From Saccharomycopsis phalli (Eukaryota > Ascomycota > Saccharomycetes > Ascoideales > Saccharomycopsidaceae), in contig CP073217.1 in the NCBI GenBank assembly GCA_020342235.1, positions 1,426,001 to 1,490,000 on the forward strand: 64,000 nt of DNA. Reading direction: 5' to 3'. The position numbers and the translations under genes were made by a program. Positions 45,824 through 54,759 of this stretch are shown here, in pieces; position 1 is the first letter of the stretch; every line of letters starts with the position of its first letter. The notes under the pieces are model-generated. The model saw only the letters and a list, made by a program, of their open reading frames with translations, did no database searches and was not told the origin of the DNA.

Positions 45824-48800
45824 TATAAACGCTTGGTATAGGGAATGTGGTTAATCACCAAGAGATAATAGTAACAGTAATAGTAGTAGTAGTAGAAGTA
45901 GTAATAGTAGTTAGCAGTAAAGGTTAACTAAAAATAATGAAAATCTTTGGTGGAAATATTTTTGACAATTGAGACAGTATAGGTTTATATAAGGAAAAGT
46001 TGACAATTAAGTAACATGGTGAAGAGGAAAAAAACCTTGGAGACAGGCAGCAAAAAAAACGTACAACTAAAAAAAAAAAAAAAAATGATAATAAAAGAGA
46101 GAAACTATCCAGCTTCTGCATAAGTGATACACGCATATATGTGCAAGGAGTGGCATCCACAAACGCAAGGTAATTATTAAACATGTATTGTCATGTGCGG
46201 TGAGCTTAAATATCTTTGAGCAAACAACTATAGCAGACAAGAGAGCAAAAGAAGACCATGTGCAACAATGGAAATGGCATTCATCACACTGCGACAGCTG
46301 TTTTTTTGCTCTGGTGCTGCTTTTTTTTTTGGCTTGTACCTGTAAAGCGCAAATCCAATGTGGCGTGCATGTGCATCCGGGTAATGACAAACTGAGTAGC
46401 GACTATTTCAAGCCAGGGTATCAGCAAACGCACCGTTTTGGGAAGACAATGGCACAAGATTCATCAGATATCCGTTTTTGATTATGTCCAATGTTTCCCA
46501 AGAAAGAGTGTACCTTGGCAAATATGGATGCCACAAAATGACTGGATGTGCTTACTCAAATGATATTTGCAAAAATTCCGGCTCAAAAGGCTCGTTGTCA
46601 GCCCAAGATAGCGTAGTGCCAAAGCTCGGGTATTCTGAATTCGGCATATCAACCACCGACTAATTAGGTTAACAGGGGTTTGGTTTCACCTGAATACAAG
46701 GAAAGGAATCAAATCAGTCTAGTATGAGGGTCCTGTGCAGACCATTTCCAAGACATGCTCTTAGGAAATTAATATTCAGGAACTCAGACAAGGCAATATG
46801 GCGCACTGTAAGTTTAGCGTTTCCTGCGGGAGTGAATGCTGCATTGTATCATGATGGTATTTAGAATCGTTTTAGTGTATATGCATGTCTGAGACGTAGA
46901 AAGTTTAAAGTTTTCTAGAACTGCTTACTAGAGAACCTGGCCACCAAAGGAGTCAAAGGCCGAAAGTAGCCTAAAGCACTGGGTAATAAAAATTAGCTGG
47001 TAATGTCTGTTAATTATGTCACGTTGCCAATCATTATTATTTATCATTTGCATTGAGTACAAACAGGTTTGATCTTCAGCAGTACCTGCCTTTCCAAGGG
47101 ACTTGTTTGATTGCTCCTTCTATATTTACAATCTAAGACAGTCTCATGTCCGGCCAAAGGGTTTTGAATATTTCCTGTCTTGAGCAATCATTGAATGACG
47201 GGTGAGACTGACTCGTATTGTGTCCAATAGTATTTTTAGATTCCTGTCTGTGCGCGTGGCTATCCTTTATTTTCTAGTGTTGGTTCATGTCAGCACATCA
47301 TTAACCTTCTAGAAACTCGAATAAAACTTCTAGAGTGTTGGGCTATCTTCCAGACGGCCACATGTCCTGTGCCTGTTTGAAATTGGCCGGATATTGAAAC
47401 CACAACATTCCATGTGAGGCACCCGAGAATTACGCTTTGCTGGCTCTATGCAAATGGAAATTTAACCGAAATGTGTGCATGACCACATAAAGTTGCCCAA
47501 CTAGTCACATCTCAATCTAATCTCACAAATAACCAGAAGAGGGAAAAAATACACTAGCTAGCTATTTTGTTTTTGTTTAGTGGTTTTAGTCGCTAATTAG
47601 TCTACTTGTAAACGCATATGGTCCGAGAAAGTTCCGCACATTATGCTGTGAACACAGTTTCACTCACCTGTAATATTCCTTCCAATTCCATTCTTATCTG
47701 CAACGTGCTTAAATACCTCATTTACACGACATGTTTCATATCAACACTCACAATTGGTTCCTGTACCTACATCATGATTCATTAGAGGTCATAGGTACCT
47801 ACCTTCATCCATTAAGGTATTCTTTCGAAACAATCCAATGCAGTCAAATTCTTCTCACAACACAATATCCTTGCGTACGCCGTAGTCCCTGGGTCATGCC
47901 CTGTTGTATCCTATTTACTTTCCTCTTTCGTGATCCTGTACGAGTCGTTACAGATGTCTGTGTTTGGTTCACTTCCGGAAATTACATGCCCCACCAGAGG
48001 TATTGCATTGAAAATCACTACTGCGTTTGGCGGAAACTTTTTCATCACAGCAATTAAGGCAATTTGCTTTTCAAATTGCTCAGTTCGACCCTCAACATTG
48101 ACATTTTTCCTCCGCCTCACGTCAGCCGAGCATGGACAATGTGTATTACGCATTACACAATATGTTACATATTAACGTAATCATAAAAGACTAATAGTTT
48201 ATTGCAGCGATCTAACTTTGGTTCCATGCGTCCATTAGAATTGAAAACACCAAACATTCCGCAGGGAAGATTCAAAAGGGTTAAGCAGAAATAAGGTTTC
48301 AACAATGTGTGATAACTACCAAATGTAGTAGCTCAAAGATTATAATGGAAATTTTTAAAAACAAAGTTCTGCCCGTATTTCCCGTATTGTACGTTGTGGG
48401 AAGTACAACAAGAATCCTGAATAGGAATCTGTAGTCTAAAGAGCTTTATCATGTAATGGAATCTTGTATATACAATGAGAAATGGAAGTTATCAGCTAAC
48501 ATGACCTTCTACACGGCAAGGTAATGTAATTACATAATGCCAGACATTGTGTTTTTCTTTGTTCTTTCCGGGGCTGCTTTTTCCTGGCTCAAGTGAATCT
48601 TTATTGCCTATTGTTGATGCGTGTTCAGTATTCTATCCCTTTCAAATTTCCCACAACAGATTTCGGGAGACATGTGTTACAATCGATGCCATTCGTCATC
48701 ATGATCATGCCGCAAGTGCCGCATCCCTACGTGTTGCTTAGCCTCTAATTCCTTTTTAACACTCAAGCACTAAAGCTATCCACCAGGTGTAATGCAAGGT

Positions 48801-49925
48801 CTTTTGCTAAATCCATAGTACTAATTTATCAACACATTTTCATTCACTCTTTTATCTGATGCTTTGCCGTTGAGATTTATCTCCAAAGAGAATACTGTTG
48901 TCTCGCCAAGAATTACTCTACTCGTCTAATGAGTACATAGCAACAAAGGCAATTATACTTCCATCACCAGATCAGTGTATCAAAATAAAATTCGCCAGTA
49001 AAATACGAAGACGGCTTTTGATCATCTGATAATTCCTTGTCATACTAAGAAAAGGGTGGTGACGCAAAAATACAGGGTCCAACAAGTGCCAAACTTTGAC
49101 CTAATACATATTGTCATGGGCAGACTTGAAATGAAGCTTGGTACGTACCAACGTATGATAAATCAAGATATTTTGTAATGAAGGATTTTGAAAGTGTATT
49201 TAAGTGTATTTATATTCTGTCCAGTGGTGTTGTGGAATTTGTGTATAATTTCGCTTATTCCAGTAGCGCATCTGCGATTTATGGTTGTCAAGATTCAGCA
49301 AATAGATTATGTAGTTGAATAATCAAAAATTAAATGGTTTTATATTGGTCGTTTAAAACTTCTTTAATGCAAACTTCTTTGGCTCGGAATTTCTTTAATT
49401 CAAGGCTTTAGTTCAAAGTGAAAATACATTCATTAATTAAAATGGATTGGAATGCACAACAGTAGTCCGTCAGTACCAATAAAGAAACAATATTACCATG
49501 AGAAATAATGTAAAAATTTCGTCATATTTCAAAGCACAATAAAAAGTTATTTAAAGTAAATACCGTTGCTCTTCAATGCGAGCCTCTTGTGAAGACTACA
49601 AAGTCTAAAAATTTACACGATAGCAGCAACGACAAAGTTTTAGTTCCCTTACATTATCCAGCCAGATTAGTTGTTACCGGAATCCTCCATCAAATTACAT
49701 GTTACCGGAATCCCCAACCAGAGGAGAGCCACACCTACGGCTGAAGCTAGCTGGTTTTTTAGCCGAGGCCAAGAATCATGAAAACGGTAACTATATATTA
49801 AAATATATATCCATAAAGCAATTGAAAATTCCAATTGAGTAGCTGCGGTCCCATAAACTTGTATATTGCCCAGCTAAACAAATATGCATCATCTCAAATC
49901 TATTTTTCTGTCCTGTTTCGCCACC
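45824..49925. other. 4.1-kb gene-free region between the MedA-like gene and MIX23
   Basis: The longest gene-free stretch in the window. It starts with an (AGT)n-like stretch (45870-45910) and A-tracts (46047-46085), but has no minisatellite like those in other gaps. ORFs up to 108 codons (for example 47731-48057, 47911-48153) are unconvincing. Two copies of TTACCGGAATCC occur at about 49676 and 49702. It may be the long promoter of the MedA-like gene, contain non-coding RNA, or be a regional centromere; the sequence alone does not decide. Confidence 0.5.
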
Positions 49926-50423
49926 ATGTCAGCTATGTGGACCACCACGCCATCATCCAACAACGACTTGACAATATCCGTCAGTCGGCCACCTCTCAAT
50001 GCCAAGGCGTGTATTTCCAACAAACAGTTGCGCCTGTTTTTAAAAGCCTCCCGCAAGGCCACAGACGACACTCTTCTCAATAAGCTCAATACCACGCCAT
50101 GCTCGAAGATATTCAATGATATTCTTGCCCCTGCGTGGTCAGAGAGGTTGGGTGTGATGGACTACTGCCAAAATATTGCAGACACAATGGCGCTGGAAAT
50201 TCCGGCCACCACACCTGAGTCACATGATTTCAATCTTCGGGTGAATCCATACCAACAAGTGGACTATCAGGACGTCATTGATGAGAAATATGACCAGGTC
50301 CGCGGACTACAGAATTGGATAGATAACGAAAAGGCGGTGGAGGGTATTATTATTGGAAAGTCATTGGGGACGCTTGCTGACCGTTGCCAGTTGGATTTCG
50401 GGTCATGGAGTAAGTATCAATAG
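49926..50423 (+). CDS. MIX23: Mix23, mitochondrial intermembrane-space protein (Cid2 family)
   Basis: The ATG at 49926 (MSAMWTTTPSSNNDL) gives 165 aa; one 14 codons upstream is also in frame. The family pattern is clear: CISNKQLRLFLKASRKATDD, a Cys before FNDILAPAWSERLGVMDYC, NPYQQVDY and NEKAVEGIIIGKSLGTLADRC. Mix23 is a small cysteine-containing intermembrane-space protein that supports mitochondrial protein import; the fission-yeast relative is called caffeine-induced death protein Cid2. Four cysteines are conserved here. The coding end, AGTAAGTATCAATAG, is the start of a tandem array that continues downstream. Confidence 0.85.
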   Translation: MSAMWTTTPSSNNDLTISVSRPPLNAKACISNKQLRLFLKASRKATDDTLLNKLNTTPCSKIFNDILAPAWSERLGVMDYCQNIADTMALEIPATTPESHDFNLRVNPYQQVDYQDVIDEKYDQVRGLQNWIDNEKAVEGIIIGKSLGTLADRCQLDFGSWSKYQ

Positions 50424-50868
50424 TGTAAGTATCCAGTAAATATCAAGTGTAAGTATCTGGTAAATATCAAGTAAATATCAAGTAAATATCAAGTAAATAT
50501 CAAGTAAATATCAAGTAAATATCAAGTGTAAATACCAATAGAGTACACGTCAATACTAATACTGATGCAATTTCAATGGATACATGTTTAATACTCATTG
50601 TATTCTGTCATTAGTAAAGTGAGTAAATGTCTATACAAAAGTCACTCCAACTAGGGGGTTCGTACACCCCTGGAAGAATTTGCAGAATAAATAATAATAT
50701 GCTTTTCCATTACAATACACAATCAATCTGCTAAGAAAGATCTTGATTATCAAGTTGAAAGATAGAGCTCAATATGGCATACGCCGGGGAACCGGGGCGC
50801 ACGATCTGTCACGTGACTCATCGGTTGATTTTTCGAAAGCTGTTAACTACTCGAGACAGCACATAACA
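50424..50868. repeat. Minisatellite after MIX23 and promoter of YSY6
   Basis: 50424-50530: units GTAAGTATCCAGTAAATATC and then AAGTAAATATC repeated about eight times, plainly derived from the MIX23 end. 50653-50671: AGGGG and CCCCT flank a 9-bp loop. 50811-50820: CACGTGACTCA, an E-box overlapping a Gcn4-type TGACTCA, 50-58 bp before the YSY6 ATG. Confidence 0.8.
50811..50821 (+). promoter_or_regulatory. Overlapping CACGTG and TGACTCA sites upstream of YSY6
   Basis: TCACGTGACTCA contains the Cbf1-type E-box and a perfect Gcn4-type bZIP site sharing bases. It is the only strong motif in the short YSY6 promoter. Confidence 0.4.
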
Positions 50869-51139
50869 ATGGTATGTCAATAATCAAGTCCGGCAACAAG
50901 GTGCGGACGAGACAAAAAAAATAAGCAATTAACGGTACTAACTTCAGGCCAAACCAGTTCCACAAACACCTAAGCAAAGAAGGGCAAATGCCAAGTTCTA
51001 CAAATCGGAGGTCAAGAAAATGGGTCGGTCCAAGCCTCAAGAAAAGTCTGAGATGCCAATTTCCACGGGGTGGTTTATTGTAATTGCGTTCCTTGTGGTG
51101 GGAGGCGGAGTGTTGGAGCTCTCGCGGTTGTTCTTTTAG
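50869..51139 (+). CDS. YSY6: Ysy6/RAMP4-like ER membrane protein (two exons, first is ATG only)
   Basis: The coding exon 1 is only the ATG (50869-50871); exon 2 is 50948-51139 (63 codons plus TAG). The 64-aa product, MAKPVPQTPKQRRANAKFYK to the C-terminal membrane anchor WFIVIAFLVVGGGVLELSRLFF, matches S. cerevisiae Ysy6 (65 aa) and metazoan RAMP4/SERP1, tail-anchored proteins linked to the Sec61 translocon and secretory stress. The QTP(K/R)QR.ANAKF motif and GGGVL in the anchor are diagnostic. It converges on the NDUFA9-type gene with only 34 bp between stop codons. Confidence 0.9.
50872..50947 (+). other. YSY6: 76-nt intron in YSY6 directly after the start codon
   Basis: Donor GTATGT right after ATG, branch site TACTAAC at 50936-50942, acceptor TTCAG ending at 50947, five bases past TACTAAC. 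Splicing joins ATG to GCC AAA CCA, giving the conserved N-terminus. Confidence 0.9.
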
Positions 51140-51173
51140 TCTACATAAACGTAACATGAATATATTATCACGC

Positions 51174-52283
51174 CTATTCCAAGATATGGACGTATTTCTT
51201 CAAGTCGCGGATCTCCTTGGCAGTAGGCGGCAAATCGTGGGAATGCAAGTTGTTTCTCAACGGATACGTGTAGCTGAACAAGTGGTCGCTCAATTTCCCT
51301 GGCACGAGACCCAAGTCCTTGAATCCCAACGCGTCGTGGTGCACGACCTGGTCCAAAAACTGCCGTTCAACCTGGTCTGGGTTCACAAGCGGCCACCAGG
51401 CAAGCTGGAGCAACTCTGCGATCTTGAGGACCACTGGCTTTGGCAAGTTGATGTTCTTGTAGTCGATCTTGGTGAACGGCTTGATCAACTCGCGGATCTC
51501 GGCCACGTTGAACTTTTCTGGCCCGTTCAACTCGTACAACTTCCCGGCGGTGCTGTCGTCAAACCCAATCTTCTCAAGAGCCTGCGCCACGTCAAGCACG
51601 TGTGTAGGGTAGAGTGTCTCTTTGTTGTGGTTCACCGTGAACAAAGTGCGTGCGTTGCCCAATCGGGTCAATAGCTGGTCCTCCCGGCCGTAAACCGGGC
51701 CTGGCCGCACGATCGTGGCCTCCGGATAGATCTCCTTGACGGTCTCCTCGCCAATCGCCTTGGTCGCGTAGAAAATCGACGGCGAGTTCACGTCGGCAGA
51801 GTGCGACGACACGTGCACCAAGCGTGACACCCCCGCGTCTTTTGTCGCCTGTGTGATCCGTCGAGCAGCCTCGATGTTGACGTCAGCCATGGAGAAGTTC
51901 TTGGTGTGGGCATCGGCACCCACCAAGTTGTAGACAATGTCCGAATGCTTGACACTGTCCTCAATCGACTTGAGGTTGCGCACATCAAACTCAACAAAGT
52001 TGACCACGCCCAAGTCGCCAGTGACCTTCAAAAACCGCTTCTTCATGTCGTCGCGGTATGGCACCACCGTCAACGTACCGTGTCGGGCCAATTTCGACAC
52101 CAAGTATCGCCCCACAAACCCAGAAGCACCAAACACCGTAGCAGTGTACCCAGTCCGGGAAGAACGCCCCCCGGCTCCAACAGAGATGTTCGTCTTCCCT
52201 GCCAACGTGACATTGATGTCGCTGTCTAACACACTCGTATACAAGCTGCGTCTCAAAGAAACCGGTCTCGCTGCTCGCAACAT
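51174..52283 (-). CDS. NADH:ubiquinone oxidoreductase 39/40-kDa subunit (NDUFA9 type)
   Basis: 369 aa. The N-terminal 25 residues (MLRAARPVSLRRSLYTSVL) form a mitochondrial presequence. An atypical short-chain dehydrogenase fold follows, with the nucleotide motif FGASGFVGRYLV (51-62), NLVGAD, VSSHSADVNSPSIFYATKAIGE and IVRPGPVYGREDQLL. Orthologues (NDUFA9, Neurospora and Yarrowia 40-kDa/NUEM) are accessory subunits of mitochondrial complex I and hold NADPH. Its presence shows a yeast with proton-pumping complex I. The gene overlaps nothing; YSY6 converges on it. Confidence 0.93.
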   Translation of the reverse strand: MLRAARPVSLRRSLYTSVLDSDINVTLAGKTNISVGAGGRSSRTGYTATVFGASGFVGRYLVSKLARHGTLTVVPYRDDMKKRFLKVTGDLGVVNFVEFDVRNLKSIEDSVKHSDIVYNLVGADAHTKNFSMADVNIEAARRITQATKDAGVSRLVHVSSHSADVNSPSIFYATKAIGEETVKEIYPEATIVRPGPVYGREDQLLTRLGNARTLFTVNHNKETLYPTHVLDVAQALEKIGFDDSTAGKLYELNGPEKFNVAEIRELIKPFTKIDYKNINLPKPVVLKIAELLQLAWWPLVNPDQVERQFLDQVVHHDALGFKDLGLVPGKLSDHLFSYTYPLRNNLHSHDLPPTAKEIRDLKKYVHILE

Positions 52284-53232
52284 TTTCTGGTCTCAAAGGT
52301 AATTTTCAATTAATCTGGTTGGACAGTGTACATCCGGACATACATCCGGACATCCTGAGATAGCGCAGCCATTCACCATGGCGATGGAGCGCAAATAATA
52401 ACATGTTTATTGTAATTTATCTACAGTAATATTTATTGTTGTAATCAATTATATATTGTCTCCGGAATTATGGTTGTTTTACCAATACATTTTTACTCAG
52501 GAACGTCCTAAGCAGCACTGCTGAAAACCACAGCTCTCAAATAGTTTTAATGTTGATTTACTTCTATACTAGGACCCCCGGAGAGTATGATTGATATTTC
52601 CCCTCTCAAATAGCTGCCTGGATTAGATATTATTTGAGCAGTTGTTGATGCGTAGTATTTGCATTGCTTGTGTAGCCTGGCACCATTACCAAGGTTGACT
52701 GCTGAATCACATTAAAACTCAATGGTATTGAGCGCAGACTCATCTACGCCATGGTATAAATCTATTCGTATTGTGCCAAATTCATCTACATCATTGAATA
52801 AATCCATCAGTACTAAGCACAAGTTCATCTACATCGTTGAATAAATCCATCAGTTCTGAGCACAAATTCATCCACATCATTGTTGTCCAGAAGGTTTACC
52901 CTAATATTTTTTGTAACCCAGTTTGTCCTAATTTCTTTTAGAGAATCAGACTTTTCTTTTATTTATTTCCTGCCTGGCTCTAGCTCCTCCGTTAATAAAG
53001 TACCCCAACTGACGTAACTTCACATTCCGCCGAGCAATTGCCCTTTTCAAGCATAAACACTCAGACTTTTCTTTGAATAGTCAAGCTAATGTATTTTAGT
53101 TATTATATTACAATTGTATAAATTCATCTACAATGATATCCATCGGTATTTTGTCAAATTCATCTACAATTCCATTAAAACTCAATCAAAGTATCGCAAA
53201 CTCATTATATATGCTATTCATCTACAATTCCA
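52284..53232. repeat. Intergenic region: repeat array interrupted by a solo LTR
   Basis: 52740-52880 has a 56-bp unit (TTCATCTACATC, TTGAATAAATCCATCAGT, GAGCACAA) about three times. The LTR-like block 52884-53112 follows. 53113-53232 continues with units carrying TTCATCTACAATTCCATTAA, AACTCAATC and CATATATAATG (minus strand), which copy the end of the F-box/LRR gene. A shorter match (AAACTCAATGGTATTGAGCG) at about 52715 shows the array once extended past the LTR. Confidence 0.85.
52884..53112 (+). mobile_element. Solo LTR-like fossil, 229 bp, with 5-bp target duplication
   Basis: Starts TGTCCAGAAGG and ends TATTACA, flanked on both sides by ATTGT (52879-52883 and 53113-53117), a target-site duplication of five bases. 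Three related copies occur in this window (512-713, about 2430-2539, about 23640-23831). TG/CA ends, size and a 5-bp duplication fit a solo LTR of a yeast LTR retrotransposon, left after recombination between two LTRs. The superfamily cannot be told without an internal region. This is the best-preserved copy, so possibly the youngest. Confidence 0.7.
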
Positions 53233-54525
53233 TTAAAACTCAATCGAGGTATTGAGCGCAAACTCATTATATATGCTATTCACCCGGAAATCCTCCTGCC
53301 ACACACCGTCGTCCTCAAGCTGCACCTTGATCGACGCGTACTTCAAAAACTCATGTGCAACCACAACTTCCTGCCCAAGCCGGTTTTTCATCTTGATTCC
53401 CCCACTACGCTGCGAGCCAGGACGATAGAGCCAGGCCCGGTACAGGGTCCGGGCCATTTTCCAGTCTCCAACGTCCTGCTTGACGGTAAATGGAGAAAAC
53501 TCCCAGCAGTCCAAGTGAAACTTGTCCAAGAGCTCAGGTGTAGGTACGATGCTCTGGTTTCCTGCGATGTTGATGTACTTCAAGCTCTGGTTTTCGCCAA
53601 GGAACTTTTCCAACTCATTCTGGGTGATGCACGACTTGTAAATGTGGAGGGCCTTGAGACCAACAAACTTTTCGTTGAGAAATTGCAATGTTTCGTACGA
53701 GACCAGCCGTCCGTTGAGATTGAGGTACTGCAACGTGGTGTTGGTGTTGCTGACAAGCAGCTGGAGAATCATCAAGAGCTCGTCCTCGGTAAGGCTGTTG
53801 AAGTTTGTTTGGAGGTTCAACCACCGTAGCGAGTGCTTGAAGTTCCGCTGGTTAGTGAAGCAGTCGAAAATCGTGTTCTTGGTGAGCTTCAAGCTGGCGA
53901 GCGACAAGTGCGTGAGATTCTCAAAGAGCGGGAGCGTCGACAACGAGTCCTCCGATACCAATGTCGCGGTCAAGTCAAGCCGCTGGATATTGGCAATTGT
54001 GGGGAATAATTTACAAAAGAAGCTGTCCGGCACGGCCGACGCCTGGTGGAACGACACCAGTTTCAAGTCCGAGGTGGGTGGAAGCGGGACGTCAAACTCG
54101 CTGGTGGACATGTACTGGGTCCCTAGCCCTGTCAAATCGAGACACTGGACCCCGCTGAACAAAGTGCGCAACGTGCGCTTGTCCAATGCGTTTTCAATCA
54201 TAAATGAAAAGAGAAACCTGCCAATGGGGGCCTCTTGGACCAATTTGTACAACGAGTCGCAGTCCAACGAGTCAAAGAGATCGTCCAGATCGTACTGCTG
54301 GAAATCAAAGGTGCACTGGGGCCGAGATTCACCGCAGTACTTCCTTATCGCATAGTTGCTGTTGAACGCCAAGTATTTGTACCGGAGCGCCAGACTCAAG
54401 TGGTAGAACCGCCTGCTCACCAAGGGAATGGAGCAGGTGAACCACTTTAAATGGTCGCCCGTGTCGTAGCAGTGGTTTAGTATGTCTAGTATAATTTCAT
54501 TCGGTATATCGCAGAATAAGGTCAT
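53233..54525 (-). CDS. F-box/leucine-rich repeat protein
   Basis: 430 aa. The N-terminus (CDIPNEIILDILNHCYD, SIPLVSRRFYHLSLALRYKY) fits an F-box, the Skp1-binding motif of SCF ubiquitin ligases. Residues about 120-340 contain leucine-rich repeats (LTHLSLASLKLTKNTI, LRWLNLQTNFNSLTEDEL, LQYLNLNGRLVSYETL, LKYINIAGNQSI). The C-terminal 90 residues form a separate conserved-looking domain (FSPFTVKQDVGDWKMARTLY, WQEDF). It may correspond to S. cerevisiae YDR306C (Pfu1), but this is uncertain. The last 17 codons and the stop are duplicated downstream. Confidence 0.7.
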   Translation of the reverse strand: MTLFCDIPNEIILDILNHCYDTGDHLKWFTCSIPLVSRRFYHLSLALRYKYLAFNSNYAIRKYCGESRPQCTFDFQQYDLDDLFDSLDCDSLYKLVQEAPIGRFLFSFMIENALDKRTLRTLFSGVQCLDLTGLGTQYMSTSEFDVPLPPTSDLKLVSFHQASAVPDSFFCKLFPTIANIQRLDLTATLVSEDSLSTLPLFENLTHLSLASLKLTKNTIFDCFTNQRNFKHSLRWLNLQTNFNSLTEDELLMILQLLVSNTNTTLQYLNLNGRLVSYETLQFLNEKFVGLKALHIYKSCITQNELEKFLGENQSLKYINIAGNQSIVPTPELLDKFHLDCWEFSPFTVKQDVGDWKMARTLYRAWLYRPGSQRSGGIKMKNRLGQEVVVAHEFLKYASIKVQLEDDGVWQEDFRVNSIYNEFALNTSIEF

Positions 54526-54759
54526 CTACTGAATCCGCGATCCTGACTAATTCTTATATATAATACTTGAAAAAGAAAAAAAAAATATCAACCTCATCTG
54601 ATGCCCTCGGCCTCCCGCGACATGATTGGCTGGGCGCGTCCCCTTATCTCGCGGAAAAACAAAACGTGCCCGACCCGCCCAGGGTTCTGGAAACCCCCGC
54701 TTGCAGGTCTGGGCCGGTGCGGGTGAAATTTCTCCACTGCGGATCAGCAGACAATAACA
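54526..54759. other. Short intergenic region with GC-rich promoter sequence
   Basis: Upstream of the F-box/LRR gene and downstream of CWC27. It contains an A-tract (about 54571-54586) and a GC-rich stretch with CCCGCCCAGGG and CCCCCGC. No gene is seen. Confidence 0.4.

Noticed and set aside
47731-48153. Overlapping ORFs of 80-108 codons in the 4.1-kb gap
   Set aside because: Random-looking composition, no initiation context or similarity, and open frames on both strands at once.
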